This document shows, piece by piece, positions 1 through 8,735 of a DNA stretch of 64,000 bases. The stretch's first letter is position 1; each line of letters starts with the position of its first letter. The stretch is from Rhizobium sp. NXC24 (GTDB taxonomy: Bacteria; Pseudomonadota; Alphaproteobacteria; Rhizobiales; Rhizobiaceae), in contig NZ_CP024314.1 in the NCBI RefSeq assembly GCF_002944315.1, forward strand, positions 1,116,001 to 1,180,000, written 5' to 3'. The notes below the pieces were generated by a model. The model was not told the origin of the DNA, did no database searches, and saw only the letters and a program-made list of their open reading frames with translations. The position numbers and the translations under genes were made by a program.

Positions 1-452
1 AGATTATTGATGCGGTGTCCGAGTCCCACGCGGCTGAGCCAATGCTCGGCTATCTCCCGCGCCTCCTTCTTCGGCTTGCCCCGGACCTTCTGAAGGCCGA
101 GCATCACATTTTCCGCGGCAGTCAGATGCGGAAAGAGATTGAAGCTTTGGAAGACCATGCCCGTTTCGGCGCGCATGCGCGCCAGGTCCTTCTCGCCACG
201 GCGCTGCTGATTGGTGCCGTCCCGATAGCCGACCTCGGCGCCATCGATCTGGATCGAGCCGCTGTCATAGCTTTCGAGAAAGTTCACGCAGCGCAGAAGC
301 GTGGTCTTGCCGCTGCCCGAAGGGCCGATGACCGAGACCACCTCGCCTTTGGCGACATCCATATCGATGGAATGCAGAACCTGGACGGGTCCAAATGCCT
401 TGGCGACATTGCGTATTCTAAGGAGCGGCGTGGCAGCTTGTATATTGTTCAT
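1..452 (-). CDS. Amino-acid-type ABC importer ATPase (3' part missing)
   Basis: This is the N-terminal half of a polar-amino-acid (PAAT) ABC transporter ATPase; the gene runs off the left edge. The ATG at 452 opens about 150 residues. They include a Walker A motif GPSGSGKTT near residue 43 and a Q-loop segment (GMVFQSFNLFPH). The signature and Walker B motifs lie outside the window. It starts 5 bases after the stop of the upstream permease, so it is the last visible gene of an operon binding protein - permease - permease - ATPase. The protein would sit on the cytoplasmic face and power uptake. The substrate cannot be read from the ATPase. Confidence 0.93.
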   Translation of the reverse strand, partial: MNNIQAATPLLRIRNVAKAFGPVQVLHSIDMDVAKGEVVSVIGPSGSGKTTLLRCVNFLESYDSGSIQIDGAEVGYRDGTNQQRRGEKDLARMRAETGMVFQSFNLFPHLTAAENVMLGLQKVRGKPKKEAREIAEHWLSRVGLGHRINN

Positions 453-457
453 GACGG

Positions 458-1105
458 TCAATCCCTGATGTAGGAGTAGCGGCGCTCCATTCTCCGGCTC
501 AGGCTGGAGAGACTGTAGTTGATCGCGAAGTAGATGAAGGCTCCGAGAAGGTAGAGCGGCATGGCCTCATAGGTCCGGCCGATCACTTCGTTGATCGACT
601 GCATGAGGTCAACGATGCCGAGCAACGAAATCAGAGCACTTCCTTTGACCGCATCGGTCACGCCATTGATCCAGGGCGGCAGAAAGCGGCGTGTCGCCTG
701 CGGGAAAATGACATAGCGCAGGCGCTGAACAAAAGTCAGGCCGATGGCCATGCCGGCTTCCATCTGTCCCTTGGGAATGGAGAGAACGGCGCCGCGCACG
801 TATTCGACGACCTGGGCCGATTTGAACAGCGTCAAGGCGACCACACCGGCCCAAAAGGCAACGATATGCAGGCCGAGTGCTGGAAATCCATAATAGACGA
901 TGAAGATGAGAACGAGGATTGGAATGCCTCTGATACAATCGCTGAAGAAGCGCACCAGCAGCTTGATCGGCCAGGGGCCGTAGATCAGCCCGACCCCAAA
1001 GACGATGCCGATGCAAAGCGAAAGCGCGACGACAATTGCGGAGACCCAAAGCGTGATCAGCAGGCCCTTCAGAAGGAACGGCAGAGCATAGACGATCGCA
1101 GCCAT
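458..1105 (-). CDS. Amino-acid-type ABC importer permease
   Basis: A 215-residue inner-membrane permease of the PAAT family with about five hydrophobic segments. It carries the cytoplasmic coupling loop typical of the family (EAGMAIGLTFVQRLRYVIFP), which contacts the ATPase. The start follows the stop of the preceding permease by one base, and the ATPase gene starts 5 bases downstream, so the three are co-transcribed. Two different permeases of similar length are usual for this family, where they form a heterodimer. Substrate is unknown; the operon lies opposite an IclR regulator that probably controls it. Confidence 0.93.
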   Translation of the reverse strand: MAAIVYALPFLLKGLLITLWVSAIVVALSLCIGIVFGVGLIYGPWPIKLLVRFFSDCIRGIPILVLIFIVYYGFPALGLHIVAFWAGVVALTLFKSAQVVEYVRGAVLSIPKGQMEAGMAIGLTFVQRLRYVIFPQATRRFLPPWINGVTDAVKGSALISLLGIVDLMQSINEVIGRTYEAMPLYLLGAFIYFAINYSLSSLSRRMERRYSYIRD

Positions 1106-1106
1106 A

Positions 1107-1781
1107 CTAGCGCTCCACCCTGAAATGACCTTCCAGCCGTCGCAGGCCGAACAAGATGAGGTAACCGGTGACGAGATACATCAGGGTCGCGATGATGTAG
1201 ACCTCTACGATGCGGAAGGTGTTGAAATTGATCCATTGCGCTCCGTAGGTGAGCTCCGGAACCGCGATGACCGAGGCGACCGACGTATCCTTGAACAAAG
1301 AGATGAACGTGTTGGACAGCGCAGGCAAGGTGATGCGTGTCATCGTCGGCAGGCGGACGTAAAGGAGACGCTGCAACGGCGTCAGCCCGATCGCCTTGCC
1401 CGCATCGATCTGGCCCCGCGGCACGGCTTCGAGACCGGATCGGAACACCTCAACGAGATAGGCACCAGCATAGACCGACAAGGTGATGACGAAGGAGGTC
1501 GTCGCGCTATAGGCGATGTTCACAGCGGTCGGAAGTCCATAAAAGACGAGATAGACGAGCAGGATCAACGGCACATTGCGGATGAACTCGACGTAAGCGG
1601 CGATGAAACGGCGCACAATTTTGCCGGCCGATACGTACCAGATAGCGAGGACGAGCCCTATCAAGGCACCAATGGCAATGGAAATGACCGCCAGCTCGAG
1701 GCTGAGCAGAAGCCCGCCCCACAGCTTGTCGATGTGTCGCCAGATAAGATTGAAATTCAGGTGATAGCCCATGCCGGCCAT
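1107..1781 (-). CDS. Amino-acid-type ABC importer permease
   Basis: A 224-residue inner-membrane permease and partner of the next permease in the operon. Its coupling loop reads DAGKAIGLTPLQRLLYVRLP, close to the PAAT consensus. A GGGAG ribosome-binding site lies just before the ATG at 1781; a second in-frame ATG nine bases later is possible. It begins 71 bases after the end of the binding-protein gene. The order (binding protein, two permeases, ATPase) is the standard one for polar amino acid importers, but members of this family also carry opines and other small charged solutes. Confidence 0.93.
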   Translation of the reverse strand: MAGMGYHLNFNLIWRHIDKLWGGLLLSLELAVISIAIGALIGLVLAIWYVSAGKIVRRFIAAYVEFIRNVPLILLVYLVFYGLPTAVNIAYSATTSFVITLSVYAGAYLVEVFRSGLEAVPRGQIDAGKAIGLTPLQRLLYVRLPTMTRITLPALSNTFISLFKDTSVASVIAVPELTYGAQWINFNTFRIVEVYIIATLMYLVTGYLILFGLRRLEGHFRVER

Positions 1782-1852
1782 TATCTCCCGCTAAGCGATC
1801 GATGTCTGCGACGGAGCCAGCGCCAGCCGAAGCCGCGCTGGCTCCGTCCAGA

Positions 1853-2728
1853 TCAGATGGTCGGGAAACCCGGTTTGCGCACCGGCGCATCCAGGCCGAA
1901 ATATTCCTTGAAAGCAGCATCATAGAGCGCCGATTCATGGCCGAACATGGCGGTGTTGAACGTCGTATTGACGAAATACAGCCAGTCGAGATCGCCCTGA
2001 CGGACGCCGGCGCCGTAAAGCATGCTGTTCCACTGCTTGCCCGCATCGAAATAACGATCGGGATTGCGCGAGGAAAGCCAGCGCACGGTCGACAGATCGA
2101 CCGCGGCCGCATCGACACGCTTTGCTTCCAAAGCCTGTAGAACGTTCGCCTGGGTGTCGATCTGCATGACCTGCGCATCCGGCAGAACGAGGTGAATGGT
2201 CTTTTCCGCGTCGACGTTCTGGAGAATGGAAACGCGCGTGCTACTGCCCCCGGCCAGGAGCTTGTCAAAGGTCTTGTTGTCGGCGTCCGGACGGGTCAGC
2301 AGCGCGACGCCTTCGACATAGTAGGGCCGGGAGAAATTGATGAGCTGCGCACGCTGCGCCGACATCGTCATGAACTGGATGGTAATGTCGACCTTGCCGG
2401 TAACGATGTTCGGAATGCGCTGCTGCGCATCCTGCTTGACGAATTCGACCTTGGTTTCATCGTCGAACAGGCCCTTGGCAAGAATGCGGCCCATGGTGAT
2501 GTCCATGCCGACCAGCTCTCCGGCATCGTTCTCAAAATGCCAGGGAGCGTTGGTGCTGCCGGTGCCCACAATCAGGTGGCCTCGATCCAGCACCGTGCGC
2601 AGCAGGCTGTCGCTGGCTGCCTGCGCCGCCGCCTCTTCGCTGCTGGCCATCAGGCCAACGGCAGTACCGACCGCCAAGCCACCCAGGCCCAGCTTCAAAA
2701 AATCACGACGCTGCGAAATATCGTTCAT
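1853..2728 (-). CDS. Periplasmic solute-binding protein of amino-acid-type importer
   Basis: A 291-residue extracellular solute-binding protein (family 3). I chose the ATG at 2728 because GGAGG lies five bases before it; a longer reading frame to 2779 has no such site. The N-terminus contains RRDFLKLGLGG followed by a hydrophobic stretch and AAAQAA, which looks like a twin-arginine signal and would imply export of a folded protein. It is first gene of the operon and faces the IclR regulator across a short AT-rich region with two similar palindromes. The ligand is not identifiable from sequence alone. Confidence 0.92.
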   Translation of the reverse strand: MNDISQRRDFLKLGLGGLAVGTAVGLMASSEEAAAQAASDSLLRTVLDRGHLIVGTGSTNAPWHFENDAGELVGMDITMGRILAKGLFDDETKVEFVKQDAQQRIPNIVTGKVDITIQFMTMSAQRAQLINFSRPYYVEGVALLTRPDADNKTFDKLLAGGSSTRVSILQNVDAEKTIHLVLPDAQVMQIDTQANVLQALEAKRVDAAAVDLSTVRWLSSRNPDRYFDAGKQWNSMLYGAGVRQGDLDWLYFVNTTFNTAMFGHESALYDAAFKEYFGLDAPVRKPGFPTI

Positions 2729-2785
2729 GTAAGCCTCCGCGTTTGAGATAAAGTTCCCGTAGTCGAGCTTGTTTTTCAAGCTTCC

Positions 2786-2821
2786 GTCTTATATATAAGA
2801 CACGTTTCTTATATTTAGGAC
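2786..2821. promoter_or_regulatory. Tandem palindromic operator candidate between importer and IclR gene
   Basis: A perfect 16-base palindrome GTCTTATATATAAGAC (2786-2801) is followed, 20 bases centre to centre, by TTCTTATATTTAGGAC (2806-2821), which matches it at 13 of 16 positions. The pair sits between the divergent binding-protein gene (start 2728) and the IclR gene (start 2881). IclR proteins often bind tandem palindromes as dimers of dimers. I infer that this is the operator for the importer and for autoregulation. Confidence 0.6.
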
Positions 2822-2880
2822 GATATACCGATTTTGGCGCTGGCGCAATGCCAGAGCGGCAGCAATGGAGCATTTCTGGC

Positions 2881-3687
2881 ATGGTTTCGAACGACGAAGG
2901 TGCGCGAAAGACCCGGGAGGCCCATGGACCTCGTGAGCGCGGTATCGATAGAGTCTTGAAATTGCTCGCTTATCTGAACAGGGCCGGGCAACCGGTGCGG
3001 CTCGCCGATCTGCCGAAAGCAATCGACGCACCGCGATCGACGATCTACGATCTCGTTGGCATCCTCTCTGATGCGGGTATTCTGGAGACGAACGGCAGCG
3101 ACAATAGGGTCTATTTCGGCAAGCTGCTTTATCTCTATGGCACGCGTTACCTGCAGGAAAACGACATCATTATTCGCGGCAGGGAAGCAGTCGAGCGACT
3201 CTCGAAACAGACCGGCGAGACGAGCGAGCTCTGTGTGCGCCACAGGAACAAGCAGGCGATCGTCCATGCCGCCCCAGGTTCGCGCCCGCTCCGCATCAGC
3301 TCGGAGATCGGATCGCAGGTACCGATCCCCTGGACGGCATCGGGAAGGCTTTTGCTATCGCATCTGCCGAAAGAAGAAATCGGCAGATTGCTGGAGGAAG
3401 GCGACCTGACCCTTCCCGACGGACGCTCGGTCGACCTTGAGGATTTCGCCCGCGAATGCAGCGAGGCCAAGAAAAAGAAGCTGATCGTCACCACGGGCTT
3501 GATCAACAGCTTCACCCAATGCATGGCCGCCCCCATCTGGAACTCGAACGGCATCGTCGAAGCGACCATCTGCTTCGTCCTGCCGATCGATGTTTCGGAG
3601 GACCACAAAACGGCCCTGGGCGCAGAGCTCGTTCGCACCGCGGAAGGCCTTTCGATCGGCAACAACTATCTGACCGCGGCTCAATAG
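2881..3687 (+). CDS. IclR-family transcriptional regulator
   Basis: A 268-residue IclR regulator: an N-terminal winged helix-turn-helix (residues near 15-75, with RLADLPKAIDAPRSTIYDLV) and a C-terminal IclR effector domain (GETSELCVRHRNKQAIVH, then SGRLLLSHLPKEEI). The start at 2881 has GGAG ten bases upstream; an in-frame ATG at 2848 lacks a clear site. It is transcribed away from the importer operon, so it most likely controls importer expression in response to the imported solute or a breakdown product. Whether it activates or represses cannot be read from sequence. Confidence 0.92.
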   Translation: MVSNDEGARKTREAHGPRERGIDRVLKLLAYLNRAGQPVRLADLPKAIDAPRSTIYDLVGILSDAGILETNGSDNRVYFGKLLYLYGTRYLQENDIIIRGREAVERLSKQTGETSELCVRHRNKQAIVHAAPGSRPLRISSEIGSQVPIPWTASGRLLLSHLPKEEIGRLLEEGDLTLPDGRSVDLEDFARECSEAKKKKLIVTTGLINSFTQCMAAPIWNSNGIVEATICFVLPIDVSEDHKTALGAELVRTAEGLSIGNNYLTAAQ

Positions 3688-3700
3688 ATCCCAACGGGGC

Positions 3701-4300
3701 CTATTGTTCCCGCACCAATTTCAGCACGAGCTGCTGCAGATTGCCGCCGTCGCTGAGTTCGGTTTTGTCGAAATCCCGGGCTCGCTGACGCTGTCTGTCG
3801 GAAATCTCGGACAGGCGCTTCGTCAGATCACTCCTGATCTTCTGGCACTCAGGATCGTCGGCGGCACTGAGGCCGACGCTCACGGTCTCAATCTCCTTCA
3901 CCATGTCCTTGATCATCTCGCCATGCACGAGCTCATGTCTGTGCACGCCTGCGATAAACGTCTCCCAGCTTCTCTTGGTCGAGACCGGCAACTGCTCCGC
4001 AGGCTTGGGCAACGTGTAGGTGATTGTCAGCTTCGGTTGTGCGGAAACTAGGACGCAGGAATCGCCCTGCGGTTCGTATTTCCTCGTCCAGGTCAGCTTG
4101 AAACCCGTGTGTGCGATAGCGCGCGCTCCACCGCCAACCTCAGGCCCTTTCTCGCCGATCGATTCATAAAGATCCGCGCCAGACTTGCCAGCAATGGCAT
4201 AGGTCTTCACCTTCTCGACGGCCTGCCACTGGGCGTGCGCAACCATCGGCAATGATGCAAAACACACTGTCAGCACACAAAATCGAACGCCTGCCTTCAT
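3701..4300 (-). CDS. Exported DUF922 protein with HExxH zinc-protease motif
   Basis: A protein of 199 residues with an N-terminal signal peptide (hydrophobic core ending ...PMVAHAQ) and a DUF922 domain, a family predicted to be secreted Zn-dependent proteases. The sequence shows HELVHGEM, an HExxH metal-binding motif. I used the ATG at 4300, which has GGGGAT six bases upstream; an in-frame start at 4318 is also possible. It is convergent with the IclR gene (13 bases between the stops). Proteolytic activity is inferred from the motif only; no substrate is known. Confidence 0.8.
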   Translation of the reverse strand: MKAGVRFCVLTVCFASLPMVAHAQWQAVEKVKTYAIAGKSGADLYESIGEKGPEVGGGARAIAHTGFKLTWTRKYEPQGDSCVLVSAQPKLTITYTLPKPAEQLPVSTKRSWETFIAGVHRHELVHGEMIKDMVKEIETVSVGLSAADDPECQKIRSDLTKRLSEISDRQRQRARDFDKTELSDGGNLQQLVLKLVREQ

Positions 4301-4396
4301 GCAAATCCCCATGAACAATGCCCAATGCCGGCGAAACTACCGGGTGCAAATGCCGCTTTCAATCGGACGATGAGAATCCGAACAAACTCGTCCCGC

Positions 4397-4933
4397 TCAG
4401 ACGACCGGCGATGACTGCAGGAGTTCTTCGGCCTCCTGCCGGCTCATATGGAAAATCGCCTTGCCGATCTCGAAGCCAAATCCGTTGCGGGCGAATGCGG
4501 ACAGTTCTTTTGCCTTTCGCTTCTCATCGGGCTCATCTCTCCGAAATGGCCCGAAGCCGCGTTTGCGGGCAAAGATGATGGCCGCGAACAAGTCGTTCGT
4601 GGCGTCCAACGCCGTCATCACCGTGTTGCTGTCTATGCCTTTCGAAGCGAGCTTGTAGCCAATGGCCTTCCTTGATTTGCCGGAGCGCATCGCGGACCGC
4701 GTGCTGATCTCGGCAAAGGCGACGTCATTAAGGGCGTTCTGGTCATAAGCGAACTGGACCGCGAAATCAGCGACGGCCTTGATCTGCGCATCGCTGATGT
4801 CTTCAAACTTCTGTTTCGCTTTTCTCGTGATCGCATCGAACAACTGCTTCTCGGTCATCATCTTGCGTTCAAGGCGATAGATCGTCGAATTGCGTGCCCA
4901 GGCCAGCATTCGGGGCGTAGGAGTTTGATCCAT
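4397..4933 (-). CDS. recX: RecX-like regulatory protein
   Basis: A RecX-family protein (about 178 residues from the ATG at 4933; an upstream start at 5035 would add a poorly conserved leader). Family features are the N-terminal AWARNSTIYRLERKMMTEKQL, the middle AIGYKLASKGID repeat, and the C-terminal RRDEPDEKRKAKELSAFARNG. RecX modulates RecA filament formation in DNA repair. It stands alone here, not beside recA, so it may be an extra copy. No strong ribosome-binding site is visible at 4933, so the exact start is uncertain. Confidence 0.8.
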   Translation of the reverse strand: MDQTPTPRMLAWARNSTIYRLERKMMTEKQLFDAITRKAKQKFEDISDAQIKAVADFAVQFAYDQNALNDVAFAEISTRSAMRSGKSRKAIGYKLASKGIDSNTVMTALDATNDLFAAIIFARKRGFGPFRRDEPDEKRKAKELSAFARNGFGFEIGKAIFHMSRQEAEELLQSSPVV

Positions 4934-5034
4934 GGGCAGAGGATGTTCAGAATCAGAAAAACGGAGTTTCGAGGTGAAGGTGTCTACGTCATGCACCCTG
5001 TTTTCGCAACGAAATCCCCTTGCGCACCTGAACA

Positions 5035-5712
5035 CTATTCCGCGAAGAAATCTGCATTTTCCGCGGCGATCCGTTCGATGGCGGCAAAAGCGGTGCGCAA
5101 ATGGGCTTGCATCACCTTGGTCGCCCCATCCGGATCACCCGTGACGACGCGATGGACCAAATCCTCGTGTTGACGAAAGATCATCTCCAGCCAATCGATC
5201 CGCTCGAGCGATAGATAGCGAAGACGGTCGAGGGACACTTTTGCCGACGCGATCATGCCCCAGACATGGGGATGCCCGGCGATTTCCATCAGTGCCCGGT
5301 GCATCGCCTCGTCAGACAGGAAAAAGCCGATGTGATCGCCCTTGCCGATCAGCCGCCGTTGATCTTCCAAAAACCGGTGCAGCCGCGCTTCCTTGTCCGC
5401 CACGGGTGACGTGGCGGCTTCGGCGACGGCGCTGCATTCCAGCATTTCGCGCACGAACTGCGCGTCCCGAACCGCGCTGATTTCGATGGGTGCAACATAG
5501 GTGCCGACCTGCGGCACGACGACCAGAAAGCCTGCATCCGCCAGCCTTTGAAACACCTGCCGAACCGGCGTTCGGCTCAAGCCGACCTCGTCGGCGATCC
5601 GTGTTTCCGAAATAGCCGCGCCCGGCCGAAGTTCGCCGGTCAGTATCCGCATATAAAGGACGTCATAAAGGTCCTTGATGCTCATCCGTGGGCGGATTGG
5701 TGATACGACCAT
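5035..5712 (-). CDS. GntR-family (FCD domain) regulator
   Basis: A 225-residue regulator with an N-terminal GntR winged helix (SETRIADEVGLSRTPVRQVFQRLADAGF) and a C-terminal FCD ligand domain (helical, with the D..H..H metal-type pattern around FFLSDEAMHRALMEIAGHP). It is the last gene of the operon dehydrogenase - binding protein - permease - permease - ATPase - regulator, starting 4 bases after the ATPase stop, so it probably autoregulates the whole unit. A palindrome-like CTTGTATCCAAG upstream of the operon (9822-9833) is a candidate binding site. Ligand is probably the sugar acid or an intermediate. Confidence 0.92.
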   Translation of the reverse strand: MVVSPIRPRMSIKDLYDVLYMRILTGELRPGAAISETRIADEVGLSRTPVRQVFQRLADAGFLVVVPQVGTYVAPIEISAVRDAQFVREMLECSAVAEAATSPVADKEARLHRFLEDQRRLIGKGDHIGFFLSDEAMHRALMEIAGHPHVWGMIASAKVSLDRLRYLSLERIDWLEMIFRQHEDLVHRVVTGDPDGATKVMQAHLRTAFAAIERIAAENADFFAE

Positions 5713-5716
5713 CGGT

Positions 5717-6466
5717 TCAATGCGCCTCTGCTGTGATGGTGCTCAGGAAGCGCCGGGCTCGGTCACTGCTCGGATTTGCGATCAGCGCGCGAGGTTCCCG
5801 GTCTTCCACGATCTTGCCTTCGTCCATGAAAATCATCCGTGTGCCGACATCGGCGGCGAAACGGATTTCGTGCGTGACGACTAGCATTGTGCGGCCCTCG
5901 CGAGCAAGGTCGCGCATGACGCCGAGAACCTCGCCGACGGTTTCCGGGTCGAGCGCCGAGGTCGGCTCGTCGAACAGCAAGATGTGCGGCTCGGCGCAAA
6001 GGGCACGGGCGATCGCCACCCGCTGCTGCTCGCCTCCCGACATCTGTGCCGGATAGGCATTCATCCGGTGGGACAGGCGCACCCGTTCGAACAGAGCTTT
6101 TGCACGCGCTTCGACCGTCTTCCGATCCTGTTTATGCACGACCACTGAGGCGAGCACGACATTTTGCAGAGCGGTCAGATGCGGATAAAGGTTGAAGTGC
6201 TGAAAAATCATGCCGATCCGGCGGCGGACGCTGGTGATCGCGCCGCGTTCATGCGCAAGCACCGGCCGGCCCTCGAAGCGGATCTCGCCGCCCTGGATGT
6301 CTTCCAATCCATTAACACAACGCAGCAGCGTCGATTTGCCGGTGCCGGAAGGGCCGATGAAGCAGACGATCTCACCCGGCTGTACCTGCATGGAAATACC
6401 ATCGAGAATGGTGCGCTTGCCAAAGCGCTTCACCACATTGTCGAATTCGAGGACTGCCTGCGTCAT
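5717..6466 (-). CDS. Amino-acid-type ABC importer ATPase
   Basis: A complete 249-residue PAAT ATPase with Walker A GPSGTGKST (near residue 38), signature MSGGEQQRVAIARAL, Walker B ILLFDEPTSALD and the switch histidine in VVTHEIRFAAD. The start overlaps the stop of the preceding permease by four bases (ATGA), so translation is likely coupled. By family it would be called an amino acid importer, but its operon and the next genes code for sugar-acid enzymes, which makes a sugar acid or amino-sugar acid the more likely cargo. Confidence 0.94.
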   Translation of the reverse strand: MTQAVLEFDNVVKRFGKRTILDGISMQVQPGEIVCFIGPSGTGKSTLLRCVNGLEDIQGGEIRFEGRPVLAHERGAITSVRRRIGMIFQHFNLYPHLTALQNVVLASVVVHKQDRKTVEARAKALFERVRLSHRMNAYPAQMSGGEQQRVAIARALCAEPHILLFDEPTSALDPETVGEVLGVMRDLAREGRTMLVVTHEIRFAADVGTRMIFMDEGKIVEDREPRALIANPSSDRARRFLSTITAEAH

Positions 6467-7140
6467 TGTCCGCCTCCCGCGAGCATGAGCTTCGTTCCGA
6501 CGTTGTAGCGCCGCTCAAGCGCGCCTCCCGCCAGCGAGATTCCATAGTTGATGAGGAAATAAAGGACGCCGAGCATCAGCAGCGGCGCGAAACTGCCGCC
6601 CGTGCTTTCGCGGACCAGAAGACCGGTCTTGGTCAATTCGACATAGCCGATGATCGAGGCGAGCGAGGACTCCTTCAGCGTCGTCACATAGACACCGACC
6701 GAAGGCGGCAGGACGACCCTCAATGCCTGCGGGCCGACCACATGCCGCATGGTCTGAGCAAAGGTCATTCCCGAGGATTGCGCGGCTTCCCATTGGCCGC
6801 GTCCCACGCTCTCGATGCCAGCGCGCATGACCTCGGACATCGTGGCCGTGGCGTGCAGCGCCAGCGCAAGGGTCGCCGCCATAAAGGTCGAAATATCAAC
6901 CCCAAACATAACCGGCAGGCCGAAATAGGCAAAGAACAGCACAATCAGGATCGGAATGGACCGAAAGAATTCGACAAAAAGCAGAGCCACCACTCTTAGC
7001 GGCCACCAGCGGGACGTCCGCGCCAGCGCCACGAAGCCACCCGCGACGGCACCGATCATCAGAGCCAGCCATGACAACCAGATCGTGAGTGCGGCCGCCT
7101 TTAGAAAAAGCGGCAGAAAGGAAAACAGGTCGTGATTCAT
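6463..7140 (-). CDS. Amino-acid-type ABC importer permease
   Basis: A 225-residue PAAT permease with several hydrophobic segments and the coupling loop EAAQSSGMTFAQTMRHVVGP. Its ATG overlaps the stop of the previous permease by four bases, and its own stop overlaps the ATPase start in the same way, which points to tight translational coupling and fixed stoichiometry. It should form a heterodimer with its neighbour in the inner membrane. Confidence 0.93.
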   Translation of the reverse strand: MNHDLFSFLPLFLKAAALTIWLSWLALMIGAVAGGFVALARTSRWWPLRVVALLFVEFFRSIPILIVLFFAYFGLPVMFGVDISTFMAATLALALHATATMSEVMRAGIESVGRGQWEAAQSSGMTFAQTMRHVVGPQALRVVLPPSVGVYVTTLKESSLASIIGYVELTKTGLLVRESTGGSFAPLLMLGVLYFLINYGISLAGGALERRYNVGTKLMLAGGGQ

Positions 7141-7811
7141 CGGCGCGCACCATTATCCCTGAAAAGCATGCGGCCGATCGCAAGGCGCATGAGGTTCACC
7201 GCCTGGCAAAGAACCAGATAGACGCCCGCCGCCACCAAGAAAGTTTCAAAGAACCGGAAGGAGGTGGAGCCGACCGTCTGCATCCACGAGGCCACATCCT
7301 CCACGGCGACCGCGGAAGCGAGTGAGGAGGCAAGGATGACTGCGATCACCTGATTGCCGAGCGGGGCGTAGATGACCCGAAAGACCTGCGGCAGAATGAT
7401 ATGGCGATAGGTCTGGACGGGGTTGAAACCCTGCGCCCGCGCCGCTTCGAATTGGCCATGCGCGATGGCGACAAGCCCCGCGCGGATGATTTCTGCCATG
7501 TAGCCGGCGCTGTTGAGCGTCAATCCGATCAAGGCGGCGGTGAAGGAAGAGAACCGCAATCCCATGGCGGGAAGCGCGAAATAGACGATATAGAGAATGA
7601 CCAGAAGCGGCGTGTTCCGCATGATCTCGATATAGGTGATCGCCAAGACGCGCGAGAGGCGGCTCTGGCTGCGCCGCATGATTGCCAATCCGCAGCCGAT
7701 GATCACGCTGAGGACGATCGCGAGGATCGAAAGGTTCAGCGTAGTCTGCGCGGCATCCCAGAGAAGTGGCAGATATTCGCGAATGCTGCGAAACTGGAGC
7801 GTGTAGTGCAT
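7137..7811 (-). CDS. Amino-acid-type ABC importer permease
   Basis: A 224-residue PAAT permease. The start at 7811 has GGAGGGG five bases upstream and is preferred over the in-frame codon at 7826. The coupling loop reads EAARAQGFNPVQTYRHIILP. It lies 62 bases after the binding-protein gene and overlaps the next permease by four bases. Together with that permease it forms the channel of the importer linked to the hexonate enzymes. Confidence 0.93.
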   Translation of the reverse strand: MHYTLQFRSIREYLPLLWDAAQTTLNLSILAIVLSVIIGCGLAIMRRSQSRLSRVLAITYIEIMRNTPLLVILYIVYFALPAMGLRFSSFTAALIGLTLNSAGYMAEIIRAGLVAIAHGQFEAARAQGFNPVQTYRHIILPQVFRVIYAPLGNQVIAVILASSLASAVAVEDVASWMQTVGSTSFRFFETFLVAAGVYLVLCQAVNLMRLAIGRMLFRDNGARR

Positions 7812-7873
7812 GGTCCCCTCCGCCAAGTCCTCTCCGCGGGATGGTGGAGCGGCTCAAGGCCGCTCCCTTTGGA

Positions 7874-8683
7874 TCAATATTGTGCCTGCAGCGCCGGCTG
7901 GTCGAAGCCGAACCACGTCTTGAAAAGCGCCTTGTTGTCGCCGGACGCGTTGAACTGGTCGACGAACAGGTTGACGACCCGCAGCCAATCGGCATCGCCC
8001 GCCGGTACACCGATGGCAATTTCGGCGCGTGCGAGCGAACCGTCGACCTGACGAAGCTTGCCCGCGTTGTCGCTGATGGCCTTGCGGTTGTAGAAATCGT
8101 CTTCCGCCATTGCGTCGACCTGTCCGGACAGCAGAGCGCTGAGTTCGTCGGCTTGGGTGTTGAAACGGACGAGCTGGGCGTTGGGCATATGGGCCGGCAC
8201 GGCGCGCTCCGCCGTACCGCCGCGGGAAATAGCAACGCGAATCTTGGCGGCATTGGCCTCATCGATCGTCTTATAGGGCGCGCTTGCCGGCACAAGCAGC
8301 CGCATATTCGTCACCACATAGGGGTTCGAAAAAGCAACCGACGTCGAGCGCTCGACATTGCGGGTGAAGTCGGCGATCGTCACGTCGACCTTGCCGGTCT
8401 GCAGCGACGTTACGCGGCTTGGAATATCGGTAACGACGAATTCAGGATCGACCTTCAATGCCGCCGCCAGCTTTTTCGCGATTTCGATGTCGTAGCCGAC
8501 AGGCACGCCGTCAGCGCCGACGGTTGCATAAGGCGGCAGGCTGCCGAGCACGGCGACGCGAAGCTTGCCGTTGGAAAGAATCGACTGAAGAACACTGCCG
8601 GATTCCGCGAAGGCCGGAACCGAAACGGTTGCGGCGATCGCCAGACCACTAAGAAGACCCAAAAATGCGCGTCTCAAGAACAT
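7874..8683 (-). CDS. Periplasmic solute-binding protein (family 3) linked to hexonate genes
   Basis: A 269-residue binding protein with a Sec signal peptide (RRAFLGLLSGLAIAATVSVPAFAE). The ATG at 8683 is preceded by GGGAGGG at eight bases; a longer frame to 8824 runs into the upstream gene and is rejected. The fold is that of amino-acid binding proteins (VGYDIEIAKKLAAALKVDPEF; GKVDVTIADFTRN). It lies 52 bases after the zinc dehydrogenase, in the same operon. The usual arginine/carboxylate clamp of this family would also suit a sugar acid, so I infer a hexonate or amino-hexonate ligand; this is not proven. Confidence 0.92.
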   Translation of the reverse strand: MFLRRAFLGLLSGLAIAATVSVPAFAESGSVLQSILSNGKLRVAVLGSLPPYATVGADGVPVGYDIEIAKKLAAALKVDPEFVVTDIPSRVTSLQTGKVDVTIADFTRNVERSTSVAFSNPYVVTNMRLLVPASAPYKTIDEANAAKIRVAISRGGTAERAVPAHMPNAQLVRFNTQADELSALLSGQVDAMAEDDFYNRKAISDNAGKLRQVDGSLARAEIAIGVPAGDADWLRVVNLFVDQFNASGDNKALFKTWFGFDQPALQAQY

Positions 8684-8735
8684 GGATATACCCTCCCAGG
8701 TCATTGGGTTGAATGCTTCCGCTAAGCGGCGGTGA

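Noticed and set aside
1125..1925. Plus-strand frame of 266 codons opposite the first importer
   Set aside because: Composition is extremely charged, with no domain, and it covers two conserved permease/binding-protein genes on the other strand.
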